Assembly (NCBI RefSeq): GCF_900111025.1
Contig: NZ_FOFN01000001.1
Coordinates: 558,001 to 622,000 of the forward strand
Reading direction: 5' to 3'
Length of the DNA: 64,000 nucleotides
DNA from: Hyunsoonleella jejuensis
Lineage (GTDB): Bacteria; Bacteroidota; Bacteroidia; Flavobacteriales; Flavobacteriaceae
The translations under genes and the position numbers were made by a program. Below, one piece after another: positions 7,165 through 16,953 of this stretch (positions are counted from its first letter, which is position 1; every line of letters starts with the position of its first letter). The notes below the pieces were generated by a model. It saw only the letters and a list, made by a program, of their open reading frames with translations. It was not told the DNA's origin and did not search any database.

Positions 7165-9528
7165 TTAATACCTAGATACTTCAACAGATTGTTTTGTTTC
7201 TGTGTTTTTATTTGAAGGCACTGTTATTGTTTCAATCCAATTATAATTTTTAGAATATGTTTTAAACTGATTTGAATCACTACTATCCATAACCTTTAAA
7301 TACATCCACTCATTATCTAATAACATTTGTAGGTGTTTATTAGCCCTTATAATCGCTTCAACACGTTCTAGCGGTGCATGAATCATTGTAGTTAACCTTA
7401 GTGGTTGATGATACATATCAGTATCTGAAGACTTTAAAGATTGTAGTGGTAAGCCCATTTTTAAATCGCCTCCGTTACCTTGAACCACTCCAAAATGGCC
7501 TGTAATATTGTGCGTTACCTTAGAGCCTCCACCAAACTTATCATTATCTACTGTACTGAAATAATAATGATTATTAATCCATTGTGTTACTACCATAGGG
7601 CCGCCCATGATACCAGCTAAGGCTTTCCCTTTTGGGTCTAATTTCCAGTTGTAAGAGTGCATAAAACATCTGCCATCTAAATTGCTAGAGGCCGTTAATT
7701 TTCTAGAACCTACAATGAAAGCTGCATTTTTTGCTAATCCCCATTCTGGTCTTGTTTCGCCCCAGTTAATAGATTTAGCTTGTGCCAATGCTACACTTCC
7801 AGAAGTTACTCCAAGTCGTTCTGTTGTGGCAGTTTCTTGTACTTTAAGTAGGTTTTCTTTTAACACCCTTATAAGGCCATCATGTGTTTTTGGCACTTGA
7901 TTATCAAACAATTCAATTTCATCTGTAGTAGTATTGTGCTCAGCGCCAATAAATACAGTTTGCTCTGGAATATTTATGTTGTGTGTATTTGCTAAAACGC
8001 GTCTTACTTCTTTTTCATTAGCTAAAGCAGCCAATAACCTTGCATTATGTCTGCCTGGATTTGCAGCACAAGCACCACAATCTAAACTTGAAGCAAAAGG
8101 ATTGTTTGCCGTTTTACTACCGTGACCTACAAATAATACTAACGGCGCAAATTGCTCCCATCCCATTAAATCAAAACCAGATTTTACAATGGCTACTTTT
8201 TCTTCTAGAGCAATTGTTTTATGCGTTTCGTTATTATAAGTTATTTGTGGTTCACAAAATGATTCGTAATCCAGTTTATCATGTTTCACTTTTGAAAAAG
8301 CTTTTGGCATAAAAGACTGCATAATAAGTGACAATCCGTAGAATGCACCAGAACCTTCCACAAACCCGAAAGACGACGGCAACATATTTTTAAGACGCTT
8401 TAAAATACGTGTTTTAGACTTCGCTATGTTTCTATTTCTTTTGAAAGTATCGTCTTTGGTTGCTGTATTTTCAAGAGGTGTTTCTGTTATCTTATATGGT
8501 GAACCTACAATTGGCGGACAGGACTTGATGCTGATATCTTCTTGATAATGCTGATAATCGGCAGCAATTCCAAAAAATCCTGCATAGCCAAAAGTTTCAT
8601 AATTTCCTGAAGCTTCTACATGACGGCGGATAAGTTCCGATCGTGTATCAATACAAAATACCATTTGTGCATCAGGTACTTCTGTATTCGCTTCTAAATT
8701 TAGAGTTTCACTTTGCGCAACTAAATTTGATGTTAACTTATTTTGAAAAGATGTCTCCCAAGCTTTTAACCAAAGATATTTCAAGGTATTTTGAGATGTA
8801 TCATCATTAGTGTTTTCATCAACTTCTAAAGAAAAACCTAAGTGATTCGCAATGGTTAATCGCACTGCCAAATAATCTTCTATAGTAATTGGAAATTCTT
8901 GTTGCCATACAGTATTGGTAGTAGCTCTATGTTTGATGTAACCCGTCCAACCTGGTAAAGCAGAAATATGTGCGGTAAACAACTTGTTGTAACTAGAAAT
9001 ATTGTGCGCACTTAACACTTGCTCAAGAGCCTCAATACTGGTGTCTGGAATATTTTTTAAACTTGGGTTTCCAATATCCTTATCATAACTAGCTAATAAT
9101 TTCCATGCTTTAAAGAATCCTTTTTCCTTGTAAGGCATTTGCCATTCGGCCATACCTTCATCCATAAACGCTGCCAACCATTTCGTCATAATCACATCCA
9201 ACTTAGAATGTGTTTGCGTTGGTGCAGTTTCTTCATTCATTTTAGCAAGGTATGCTTCAGGTGCTTCAAAATATTCGGCTTCTCTTAGAATTTCAATTAA
9301 AAGTGTTCTATCAATATCATTCTTTTCAAGAGCTGTTCTGTATACTGAAGCGCTAGGATAAGACTTCGATTTTAAATAATGACCCGCTTCCTTCACAGCC
9401 TCTTCAAAAGGTAACTTTTCATACCCAGATAAAGGGTTTGATGCCACAAAGGAATATAACGGCCATGTGGTTCCTATACATTGTGTTGCTGCTTCTATGC
9501 TTAAAAGTATGTGTTCTCTTTTCGTCAT
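7165..9528 (-). CDS. dabA: DabA, CA-like subunit of the DAB inorganic-carbon pump (DUF2309/UPF0753)
   Basis: The 787-aa cytoplasmic subunit carries the beta-carbonic-anhydrase-like Zn site of DabA: Cys292 and Asp294 in VFCIDTRSE, His469 in FVGHGSK and Cys484 in LDCGACAANPGRHN. The 15-residue His-Cys spacing matches characterised DabA proteins. DabA with DabB forms an energy-coupled CO2-hydrating complex that traps bicarbonate. The length is slightly shorter than autotroph homologues. The start ATG at 9528 lies 3 bp after the dabB stop, so the pair is tightly co-translated. Confidence 0.95.
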   Translation of the reverse strand: MTKREHILLSIEAATQCIGTTWPLYSFVASNPLSGYEKLPFEEAVKEAGHYLKSKSYPSASVYRTALEKNDIDRTLLIEILREAEYFEAPEAYLAKMNEETAPTQTHSKLDVIMTKWLAAFMDEGMAEWQMPYKEKGFFKAWKLLASYDKDIGNPSLKNIPDTSIEALEQVLSAHNISSYNKLFTAHISALPGWTGYIKHRATTNTVWQQEFPITIEDYLAVRLTIANHLGFSLEVDENTNDDTSQNTLKYLWLKAWETSFQNKLTSNLVAQSETLNLEANTEVPDAQMVFCIDTRSELIRRHVEASGNYETFGYAGFFGIAADYQHYQEDISIKSCPPIVGSPYKITETPLENTATKDDTFKRNRNIAKSKTRILKRLKNMLPSSFGFVEGSGAFYGLSLIMQSFMPKAFSKVKHDKLDYESFCEPQITYNNETHKTIALEEKVAIVKSGFDLMGWEQFAPLVLFVGHGSKTANNPFASSLDCGACAANPGRHNARLLAALANEKEVRRVLANTHNINIPEQTVFIGAEHNTTTDEIELFDNQVPKTHDGLIRVLKENLLKVQETATTERLGVTSGSVALAQAKSINWGETRPEWGLAKNAAFIVGSRKLTASSNLDGRCFMHSYNWKLDPKGKALAGIMGGPMVVTQWINNHYYFSTVDNDKFGGGSKVTHNITGHFGVVQGNGGDLKMGLPLQSLKSSDTDMYHQPLRLTTMIHAPLERVEAIIRANKHLQMLLDNEWMYLKVMDSSDSNQFKTYSKNYNWIETITVPSNKNTETKQSVEVSRY

Positions 9529-9531
9529 AAC

Positions 9532-10977
9532 TTATTTGTTTTTAAAGGAAACTACAGATGTGTTTAAAGGTTGAGATACATTCATTAACTTTACGTAAAG
9601 CCAAGGAATTTTGCGGTACATACCAGATAACATAATATGAAAGGCTACAAGGAATACAACACCAAATATGATGTGTACCGGGGTTAAAGCAATAGCTACA
9701 TTTGCCATTGGCATATCAGACATTAAAAGGGTTACACCATTAAAAACTAAAGCATAAATACCAACACCTGCAATAATTAAAATTGGTGTGACGATTAGTT
9801 TTTTAATGCCTTCAATGTTAGCGTGATTTATAATGTTGTACACTACTTGACCAACCGTAATGGCAACTATAAAGGTTAGAAACAAACCACTATTCAATGC
9901 AATACCTTTACCAGTTATAAAACCGAAAAGTACACCACCTAATGTTGCTGAGGCTATGATGATAAGTGTCTGTAATGGCTTAATTACCATTTTTTCTGGA
10001 GGTTTAGGTAAAGAATTGCGTACTTCTTCACCAGCGGTTAAAAACAAATATGCTTTGTAGAAACCGTGAAGAATTAAATGCGTAATTGCGGCAGTGAAAA
10101 ACCCTAGCCCACATTGCATTACCATAAAACTCATTTGAGCAATGGTAGAGCATGCTAATTTTTGTTTTACATTAACCTGAAGTAGCTTACTAAATTGCGC
10201 TACAATAGCTGTTACACCACCAATAATGAATATTAATAACAATACATTCGCTTCAAAAAACAGAGGAGCAAATAAAGTGAGTAAAATACCTGCACCATTT
10301 ACAAACCCAGCATGCATTAAAGCAGATGCTGGTGTTGGTGAGGTCATCGCAGACAATAACCATCTGTGAAATGGAAATATAGCCGACTGAATAATAGCAG
10401 CGACTATAATAAATAGCGAAGCTAAAGAAATTTGCCATTGCGCGCCGAGTTCGAGGTTTGCTAATATTTCTGTTCTTGTGAGCCCACCAGTTACGTAAAC
10501 TAACAAGGCAACGCCTAAAGCAAAACATATAGCGCCTCCAAAATAATTGGTTCTTGCAAATTTTGATGCATGTTGCGCTTCTTTCCATTCAGCATCAATC
10601 CCAATGAGTTTAGACATGATTAAACCCATTAAAAACCAAAACAATACCATAAGCAAGACATGATTTGATATTACGAATAGCATTACCGATAATGAAAAGC
10701 TAAGACACAAAAACAAGAATTGGTTTTGTAGTTTAAACCCTTTCATGTAATTCGCAGAATACATTTGAACGATACCACTAAAAAAGGATACTACCGTCCA
10801 AATAACAATGCTAAAGCCATTAATAAGAAAGATGCCCTTATAACTCCACGTTGGAAAATCAGAAAAATAGTAAGCTATTAATCCTGCGTTTACTAAGAAG
10901 ATAAACCATGTAAGGGAGATTAAAATTTTTGAAAGTGTAGATTTTTTGTTTAGATAATCTAACTGATGTGTTTCCAT
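9532..10977 (-). CDS. dabB: DabB, membrane subunit of the DAB inorganic-carbon pump (NuoL/Mrp-like)
   Basis: The 481-aa polytopic protein belongs to the proton-conducting antiporter family related to NuoL. Visible family motifs include the Lys/Glu-region helices around LLMVLFWFLMGLIMSKLIG and the conserved HRWLLSAMTSPTPASALMHAG stretch of Proton_antipo_M. It has about 12-14 membrane segments and is normal for DabB but short for NuoL. It couples the cation gradient to DabA. It is the first gene of the dabB-dabA-usp transcript; the 223 bp upstream hold its promoter region and the bidirectional terminator of batE. Confidence 0.93.
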   Translation of the reverse strand: METHQLDYLNKKSTLSKILISLTWFIFLVNAGLIAYYFSDFPTWSYKGIFLINGFSIVIWTVVSFFSGIVQMYSANYMKGFKLQNQFLFLCLSFSLSVMLFVISNHVLLMVLFWFLMGLIMSKLIGIDAEWKEAQHASKFARTNYFGGAICFALGVALLVYVTGGLTRTEILANLELGAQWQISLASLFIIVAAIIQSAIFPFHRWLLSAMTSPTPASALMHAGFVNGAGILLTLFAPLFFEANVLLLIFIIGGVTAIVAQFSKLLQVNVKQKLACSTIAQMSFMVMQCGLGFFTAAITHLILHGFYKAYLFLTAGEEVRNSLPKPPEKMVIKPLQTLIIIASATLGGVLFGFITGKGIALNSGLFLTFIVAITVGQVVYNIINHANIEGIKKLIVTPILIIAGVGIYALVFNGVTLLMSDMPMANVAIALTPVHIIFGVVFLVAFHIMLSGMYRKIPWLYVKLMNVSQPLNTSVVSFKNK

Positions 10978-11146
10978 AATAAATAAAAATCGGTTTTAGT
11001 TTTTATTTGAGTGATTTAAACATCACGTTCAAACCACGGTGCAAATTTTAAAAAACTATTTCATTGATTTTTATTTATATATTATATATTATGCATAAAT
11101 ATATTTTATAATAAGGCCTTATCCCTGGCTATTGTTAAGATGATAT

Positions 11147-11180
11147 AAAAAAAGAGCATCAATTTTGATGCTCTTTTTTT
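11147..11180 (-). terminator. Terminator at the end of the bat operon
   Basis: AAAGAGCATCAA pairs with TTGATGCTCTTT over a very short loop, flanked by A and T runs on both sides, so it can act in either direction; it lies just after the batE stop codon (11201) and before the dabB promoter region. Confidence 0.85.
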
Positions 11181-11200
11181 ATAATATAGCGTTTTAGCTT

Positions 11201-11962
11201 TTAAAAAGCTTTCAACAATTTAATATCTTCATTATCAATCCACCCTGTTTTCCCATCTAAAAGCTTTATTTTTTTCCAATTGTTTACAGTATCTATCACT
11301 TGAACTTTTGTGCCTTCATGCAATCTAAACGCTTCTTCACTACGCAAATTTGGCTCTGTTTTTACTTGAGATTCCCGTGCAAAAACTATGGCTGGATTAT
11401 TCTTTTTGTCTAATTCAAACTTATTAAAAGCAAATGCAAGCACAATGCACAACGATAATAGGCAAATAACACTTGATACAAAGGCTATACGTTTTTTTCC
11501 TGATGAATACGACAAGTAGTATAGTAACACCAAAACCACATATAGAAAAGCTAAGACCACTGCAATTTTTGCCCAAGCATCAAAATTTAAAGAATGGGTT
11601 ATGTTTTTTATAAATTTTGAAAACCCTACTTCAGGTATGTTATCTATAGCATCAATGGTCATATTGTTTGCAAAGGCCAAATTGTTTTCAATATCCCTGT
11701 CATTAGGATCTAAAAGTTTTGCTTTTTCAAAATAATAAATACTGGGCGCTACATTATTCAATCTATAATGTGCGTTGCCCAAATTAAAATACAATTCGGG
11801 AGAGTGTTTATCAGTTTCTAAAATGGCCATGTACTTATCTATGGCTTCGGCATACTTTCCCTCGTTATATAGCGCATTGCCTTCCTCAAAAAGAGTCCTA
11901 TTTTGTGCTTCAGAAAACATAAAGCTTAACAGCACAATTAGTATGTAAAAGAAGTGTTTCAT
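11201..11962 (-). CDS. batE: BatE: TPR protein with C-terminal SH3 domain
   Basis: The 253-aa protein has a signal peptide (residues 1-19, ending FSEAQN), TPR repeats (FEEGNALYNEGKYAEAIDKY and PELYFNLGNAHYRLNNVAPSIYYFEKA), two membrane segments around residues 130-175 (FLYVVLVLLYYLSY; VICLLSLCIVLAFAF) and a bacterial SH3 domain at the end (VKTEPNLRSEEAFRLHEGTKVQV ... GWIDNEDI). This is the BatE architecture of Bacteroides aerotolerance operons. It starts 1 bp after the batD stop and closes the operon at a strong terminator. It probably acts at the inner membrane facing the periplasm. Confidence 0.9.
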   Translation of the reverse strand: MKHFFYILIVLLSFMFSEAQNRTLFEEGNALYNEGKYAEAIDKYMAILETDKHSPELYFNLGNAHYRLNNVAPSIYYFEKAKLLDPNDRDIENNLAFANNMTIDAIDNIPEVGFSKFIKNITHSLNFDAWAKIAVVLAFLYVVLVLLYYLSYSSGKKRIAFVSSVICLLSLCIVLAFAFNKFELDKKNNPAIVFARESQVKTEPNLRSEEAFRLHEGTKVQVIDTVNNWKKIKLLDGKTGWIDNEDIKLLKAF

Positions 11963-11963
11963 C

Positions 11964-13742
11964 TTAACGTGCCTGTTTATCTATTAATGAAATTGTTTTT
12001 GCGGCTTTTTCATAATCTTCCTGCATAGTAACATTGGTAATTGGCGTATAACGTGCCAACTCACAATTTTCGAAAATGGCTATAAAATCGTTTACCACTT
12101 CGTTTTCAACGTTTCGTTCTAGCAATAGATTTTGTATTCTGTCCTTGCTTAAATCGCTGGTCTCAATACGTAATTTTGCCTTTAAATAGTTGTGTAATGC
12201 TTTTTCTAAAGCTTCATAAAACGCTTCTTTTTTGCCCAATTGTTTTTTGGCACCTTTTAAATATTTCCTAGCAAGTCTATCTGCTTTTCTTATTTTATTT
12301 CCAGTAATATCAGCATCACGAATGTCTTTTTTTCTTTTGATTAAAACTACAAGGGGAATAGCTAAAAAAGGTGCCAACAATAAACTCCAGAACAATGTCG
12401 ATTTAAAAAAATAACTCGTTTTAGTGGTGACTAAATCCGTGTTGGTTTTAATAAAAGCAAACTGATTATTGTTTGAAACCACAGTCTGTTTTATCGTATT
12501 ACTCGATGGGGTGGTGGTTTCAGAACTTGTATTTACGGGGCCGTCCAGTACGTTAATAATTATTTCGTCAGAGGATAGGCGTTTGTAGGTTTTGGTTTTT
12601 ACATCGAAATAAGAAAATGAAACGCTGGATAACGGATACTTCCCTTTATACTGTGGTACAATAGTGTAAGTATCTGAAATGCTTCCTTGCATGCCACTTG
12701 TTGTCGTGCTTACATTTTCTTCGTGTTCGGGCTCATAAACCTCTAAAGAACTTGGAAGTGTTAATTTAGGTAGCTTGAATAATTTTAAATTTCCTTTCCC
12801 ACGGACTTCTACTTTTGCTTGTAAAGATTCCGTAGCATCCAATTCTGTTTTAGACGCCGTAACCTTAAAACTAAAATCGCCCACAGCACCACTAAAATCT
12901 GCTGGTTTTCCTTTTTCTGGCAGCGACTTTACGTTAATGGTTCTATTGCCGGCTGAAACTGTTCTGTTTACCCGTGTCATTAATCGGCTTCCAAAAATAT
13001 CGCGTCGGTTTGTTGGCACTTGAACAGAGACATTTAATGATAAAGGCTCAATATTCAATCTTCCGGTGCGCTGAGGATATAAAACCGTTTTGCGCAATAC
13101 TAAATAACGATATTCCTCACCATTATAAGTGCCATTTTGTACACGTTGTCCTTTGGTATCTATATTCTGGCTCCAAAAATCATCGTATTTAGGAATATCT
13201 ATTTCACGCCAATTATCCACACCTGTTGTTGGGGCTACATATAGTTTATAAACCACAGTAATGGCTTCGTTTAAATAAGGATTTGAATTTGAAACTTCAG
13301 CGACTAAATGAATATTGTTAGAGGCTACATAATCCGGGTCGTTGGGATCTTTAGGTTTGTCAATGGCTGCAGTAACCTCAACCTTAATAGGTGTTGTTTT
13401 ATAAATTTCACCTTCTATTTCAATAGTTGCTTGCCCTATTGTAAAGTTACCTCTGCTTTTGGGTGCTAGGAAATAGCTATATGTTTTTTTATAGGTTCTA
13501 ACGCCATTTATCCAAGAATTACTCACAGATTGGTTTGGGCCTCCAATAACCGTGAAACCATTAAAACCTGGAGGATTAAAATTATCACCATCTTTATTCA
13601 TCTCAAAATCTATGCGCAATCTTTCGTTTACACCTAGCTTTTCCTTACTTACTTTGGCCTCAAACTTTACTTGTGCTGAAGCCACAGTTGCTGTAAGAAT
13701 GAAAAAAGTTATATGTAGTAATTTTAATAGTTTCATTTTCAT
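11964..13742 (-). CDS. batD: BatD: large periplasmic protein anchored at the C-terminal half
   Basis: The 592-aa protein begins with a signal peptide (residues 1-23, ending TVASAQ), followed by several immunoglobulin-like beta domains (FNPPGFNGFTVIGGPNQSVS; YRYLVLRKTVLYPQRTGRLNIEPLSL), a membrane segment near residue 450 (FWSLLLAPFLAIPLVVLIKRKK) and a helical cytoplasmic tail. This is the BatD layout. It sits between batC and batE. The family is linked to oxidative stress tolerance in Bacteroides, but the molecular role remains unclear. Confidence 0.9.
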   Translation of the reverse strand: MKMKLLKLLHITFFILTATVASAQVKFEAKVSKEKLGVNERLRIDFEMNKDGDNFNPPGFNGFTVIGGPNQSVSNSWINGVRTYKKTYSYFLAPKSRGNFTIGQATIEIEGEIYKTTPIKVEVTAAIDKPKDPNDPDYVASNNIHLVAEVSNSNPYLNEAITVVYKLYVAPTTGVDNWREIDIPKYDDFWSQNIDTKGQRVQNGTYNGEEYRYLVLRKTVLYPQRTGRLNIEPLSLNVSVQVPTNRRDIFGSRLMTRVNRTVSAGNRTINVKSLPEKGKPADFSGAVGDFSFKVTASKTELDATESLQAKVEVRGKGNLKLFKLPKLTLPSSLEVYEPEHEENVSTTTSGMQGSISDTYTIVPQYKGKYPLSSVSFSYFDVKTKTYKRLSSDEIIINVLDGPVNTSSETTTPSSNTIKQTVVSNNNQFAFIKTNTDLVTTKTSYFFKSTLFWSLLLAPFLAIPLVVLIKRKKDIRDADITGNKIRKADRLARKYLKGAKKQLGKKEAFYEALEKALHNYLKAKLRIETSDLSKDRIQNLLLERNVENEVVNDFIAIFENCELARYTPITNVTMQEDYEKAAKTISLIDKQAR

Positions 13743-13826
13743 TTTAGGATGTTTCGGCTTTGTTCAGCATAACAAAACTCATTTTCGTCGTACTTCCGCC
13801 TTTCGTCTCCAATCATCTGTCTACTT

Positions 13827-14657
13827 TTACCAATCTTTTTCTGTTTTAACCTTCACGCCTTTTTGTTTTTCGGCATTCATTTTTTCCTGTACTTTTTGTT
13901 CTTGGTTGTTCATAGCCTCTAACAAACTTTTAATTTGCTGTGGCGATAATTGTCCAGGTTTTGGCTGTGGTTTTTTCTTATCTTCTTTTTCTTTATCGCC
14001 TTTATTCTTATCTTCTTTTTGGTCTTCGGGCTTTTTTTCATCTTCCTTGTCCTCACCATCTTTCTTCTCGTCCTCTTTATCCTCGCCGTCTTTCTTATCT
14101 TTATTTTCCTCGTTCTTGTCGTCTTTGTTTTCTTTGTTTTCGTCTTTCTTATCGTCACTATTGTCTTTGTCCTCTTTATTCTCGTCGTCTTTATTTTCGT
14201 CTTCCTGCTGTTTTGCGCACTCTTTAGCTAAAGCCAAATTATAGCGTGTTTCATCATCCGAAGGGTTATTTCGTAGGGCACTCTTATAAGCTTCTACCGC
14301 TTCCTTGCACTTTTTATTTTTCATAAGCACATTGCCCATATTATGGAAAGCTTTGTGTTTGGCATCTTTAGAGGTCGCCAATTTAGCCGTTTGTTGGTGG
14401 CGGTATAAAGCTTCTTCAAAGTTACCTTTTTCGTAGTAAGAGTTTCCTAAATTATAAAGTCCAGCAATATTGTCCGATTGTTTAGACAGCGCTTTTCTAT
14501 ATTCCATTTCGGCAGCAACAAAATCTTCACTCACCAATTCGTTGGCTTCGTAAACATAATTATTGGCTTGTTTTTCGGCTAGCACACGTGTTTTATCATC
14601 TTGAGAAAACCCCAAAAACGATACACATAATACAAGTAATACAACTAACTTTTTCAT
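13827..14657 (-). CDS. batC: BatC: TPR protein with long acidic/basic low-complexity tail
   Basis: The 276-aa protein has a signal peptide (1-18, ending FLGFSQ), three TPR units (AGLYNLGNSYYEKGNFEEALYR; AFHNMGNVLMKNKKCKEAVEAYKSAL; DDETRYNLALAKECAKQQ) and then about 80 residues composed almost only of Lys, Asp, Glu and Asn, including a perfect tandem KKDGEDKEDE repeat. A short conserved tail follows (LSPQQIKSLLEAMNNQEQKVQEKM). The charged linker is typical of BatC proteins and produces false reading frames on the other strand. The lysine-rich tract is likely unstructured and may vary between strains by slippage. Confidence 0.88.
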   Translation of the reverse strand: MKKLVVLLVLCVSFLGFSQDDKTRVLAEKQANNYVYEANELVSEDFVAAEMEYRKALSKQSDNIAGLYNLGNSYYEKGNFEEALYRHQQTAKLATSKDAKHKAFHNMGNVLMKNKKCKEAVEAYKSALRNNPSDDETRYNLALAKECAKQQEDENKDDENKEDKDNSDDKKDENKENKDDKNEENKDKKDGEDKEDEKKDGEDKEDEKKPEDQKEDKNKGDKEKEDKKKPQPKPGQLSPQQIKSLLEAMNNQEQKVQEKMNAEKQKGVKVKTEKDW

Positions 14658-14720
14658 TTTAAAAAACCTTATTTCTAAGTTATAAAACTGTCATTTTTTT
14701 TGCGTTAAAAAAACTATAAA

Positions 14721-14842
14721 TTTGGGCGCTCCCCCGCTCGTTCGCTAGGGCTCTCAGAGCAAGGTCGGGCTTTCGGCAGTCGCTCTCTGCGAGGAGCTTC
14801 AACAAATGCCTCAATCCCTAGCGCGGGCATGTTTGCTAGAAC
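14721..14842 (+). repeat. Flavobacterial intergenic repeat, copy 1
   Basis: This 122-bp GC-rich element begins TTTGGGCGCTCCCC, contains GTCGGGCTTTC and ends with CAATCCCTAGCGCGGG plus TTTGCTAGAAC. The same blocks in the same order occur at 25641-25750. GCGCT near the start can pair with AGCGC near the end, closing a larger structure around a variable hairpin. It fills the batB-batC gap, which is otherwise unlike the operon. Confidence 0.8.
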
Positions 14843-14869
14843 CTATGCTTTCCCACGACCTTAGTTTAT

Positions 14870-15907
14870 TTAAAAATTTTCGTTAAACAAATTCAATTTT
14901 TTCAACCATGCTGTTTTTCGCTCCAATAGGAAAATATCTAGAAACAAAAAGAAAATCCCAAATCCTAAAAACCATTGAAATTGGTCTTTAAAATCAGCAA
15001 ACTGTTTTGCTTCAAATTCAGTTTTATCCATAGTGTTTAAAATCTCCCTGATATTTTCTACCACATCATTGGTTACTTTTCCATTAATGTAAGCGCCATC
15101 CGCCTCTTCAGCAATACCTATCAAAGTATCTTCATTTAGCTTCGTAATTACCGTTTCTCCTTGATTATCTTTTTTATAACTTACTACAACGCCGTTGCGT
15201 TTTAACGGAATAGGCCCACCTTTAACATCGCCCACACCAATAGTAAAAATACGAATACCTTCTTCATTAGCTTCTTCCGCAACATCGATGGCGGCCTCAC
15301 TATGGTCTTCACCATCCGAAATTATAATAAGCACCCTATTAGTTTGTTCTTCATCGTCAAAATATGTTGTGGCTAATTTTATGGCTTCGTTAATTGCTGT
15401 ACCTTGGGAGGACAACATATCGGTATTCATGTTATTCAAAAACATCTTCGCCGATGCATAATCTGTGGTAATTGGTAATTGCGGAAACGCCTTTCCTGCA
15501 TAGGCAATAATACCAACACGGTCACTGGCCAAATTATTTATAATTTGCGTTACCAACTGCTTCGCTTTTTCTAACCGGTTTGGTGCAATATCCTCAGCTA
15601 ACATACTTTTAGACACATCCACTGCAAATACAATATCTACGCCTTCGCGTTTCACGGTTTCTAGTTTTGTACCAATTTTTGGGTTTACCAACGCAATAGA
15701 GAAACACAGAAAAGCTAAACTCAACACTATAATTTTTAATGTTGATTTGAAAAAAGATGTATCAGGACTCAGCCTTTTCATTAGCGATTTATCCGCAAAT
15801 TTTTGTTGTGTTCTATGTTTCCAAAATTGAAGCACCAAAAAGAATAGGACTACTACTGGGATTATTCCCAGCGTCCAAAACCATATTTTTTCATCTAATT
15901 GATACAT
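14870..15907 (-). CDS. batB: BatB: membrane-anchored VWA-domain protein
   Basis: The 345-aa protein has two N-terminal membrane segments (WTLGIIPVVVLFFLVLQFW; TLKIIVLSLAFLCFSIALV), a von Willebrand A domain at residues about 85-290 with the metal-ion-dependent adhesion motif DVSKSMLAED and GTAINEAI, and a final membrane helix (FQWFLGFGIFFLFLDIFLL). The order matches BatB of Bacteroides. It lies 38 bp downstream of batA. VWA-MoxR systems are generally thought to help assemble or protect membrane or metal-containing complexes; the client here is unknown. Confidence 0.9.
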   Translation of the reverse strand: MYQLDEKIWFWTLGIIPVVVLFFLVLQFWKHRTQQKFADKSLMKRLSPDTSFFKSTLKIIVLSLAFLCFSIALVNPKIGTKLETVKREGVDIVFAVDVSKSMLAEDIAPNRLEKAKQLVTQIINNLASDRVGIIAYAGKAFPQLPITTDYASAKMFLNNMNTDMLSSQGTAINEAIKLATTYFDDEEQTNRVLIIISDGEDHSEAAIDVAEEANEEGIRIFTIGVGDVKGGPIPLKRNGVVVSYKKDNQGETVITKLNEDTLIGIAEEADGAYINGKVTNDVVENIREILNTMDKTEFEAKQFADFKDQFQWFLGFGIFFLFLDIFLLERKTAWLKKLNLFNENF

Positions 15908-15945
15908 TTTTCTAAAATTCCAATATTAAAATTCTAAATTTCAAA

Positions 15946-16953
15946 CTACACAAAACTCCTAAAAATAGTAAAGCGTAATAATAACTCTAAAAGCAGCAAT
16001 AATCCTGCAAATAATACAAGCGGACGATACTTTTCTTCGTAATTATAAAATTTAAATTCCTCAATTTCTGTTTTTTCTAATTTATTGATCTCTTTGTAAA
16101 TTTCCTCCAACTTCTCGTTGTTGGTAGCCCTAAAGTACTTTCCGCCCGTAGCATCAGCAATTTCCTTTAGTAATTCTTCATCTATTTCAACTTGTATACG
16201 CCCATATTGAAATCTCCCGGTTCTAGGGTCTATAGCAATTGGCGACAATGCCATACCGTTGGTGCCCAACCCAATAGTATAGGTTTTAATGCCATATTCC
16301 ACAGCCAATTCACTTGCTGTTCTTGGGTCGATAAACCCCGTATTGTTTACACCATCAGTTAATAGAATAATAACTTTACTTTGCGCTTTACTATCCTTTA
16401 ATCGGTTTACCGAAGTGGCTAAACCCATACCAATAGCGGTTCCGCCTTCTATAATCGTATTGTATTTTATGCTTTTTAATGAGCGTAATACAATGGCTTT
16501 ATCGCTAGTAATTGGTGTTTTAGTATAGCTTTCTCCAGCATATTCTACTAAACCAATGCGATCGTTAGGCCGCCCTTTAATAAATTCAGATGCTACATCT
16601 TTTAAAGCTTCTAGTCGGTTTGGTTTTAAGTCTTTGGCGAGCATACTGGCCGATACATCAATGGCCATTACAATATCGATCCCTTTGGTGGTTTTTGTTC
16701 TTGAGGACACATCAACAGACTGAGGTCTTGCCAGCGCTGTTATTAATAATGCCAAGGCTAATAGCCTGAATACAAATAGAATGTGTTTTAATTTTGGTAG
16801 CCAAGAACTAGTAACCTTAAAGCCTTTTAAGCTAGATATTTTAAGTTCAGCGGTTTGCTTTTTATTCTTAAATATATACCAAGCCATTGCTAAAGGCAAT
16901 AACAAAAACAACCAAAATAATTCTTTATTTAAAAACTCAATCCCCTCTAGCAT
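15946..16953 (-). CDS. batA: BatA: membrane-anchored VWA-domain protein
   Basis: The 335-aa protein has two N-terminal membrane segments, a VWA domain from about residue 90 with intact MIDAS (DVSASMLAKD, then GTAIGMGLATS and LLTDGVNNTG), and a C-terminal helix (YRPLVLFAGLLLLLELLLRFTIF). It is paralogous to BatB. Its ATG overlaps the stop codon of the upstream gene as TAATG, showing translational coupling with the BatD-like protein. Confidence 0.9.
   Translation of the reverse strand: MLEGIEFLNKELFWLFLLLPLAMAWYIFKNKKQTAELKISSLKGFKVTSSWLPKLKHILFVFRLLALALLITALARPQSVDVSSRTKTTKGIDIVMAIDVSASMLAKDLKPNRLEALKDVASEFIKGRPNDRIGLVEYAGESYTKTPITSDKAIVLRSLKSIKYNTIIEGGTAIGMGLATSVNRLKDSKAQSKVIILLTDGVNNTGFIDPRTASELAVEYGIKTYTIGLGTNGMALSPIAIDPRTGRFQYGRIQVEIDEELLKEIADATGGKYFRATNNEKLEEIYKEINKLEKTEIEEFKFYNYEEKYRPLVLFAGLLLLLELLLRFTIFRSFV

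Noticed and set aside
13552-14244. Plus-strand open frames rich in Phe, Ser and Leu opposite batC and batD.
   Set aside because: They mirror the charged Lys/Asp/Glu linker and the signal peptide region of the real minus-strand genes; no independent start signal or family match.
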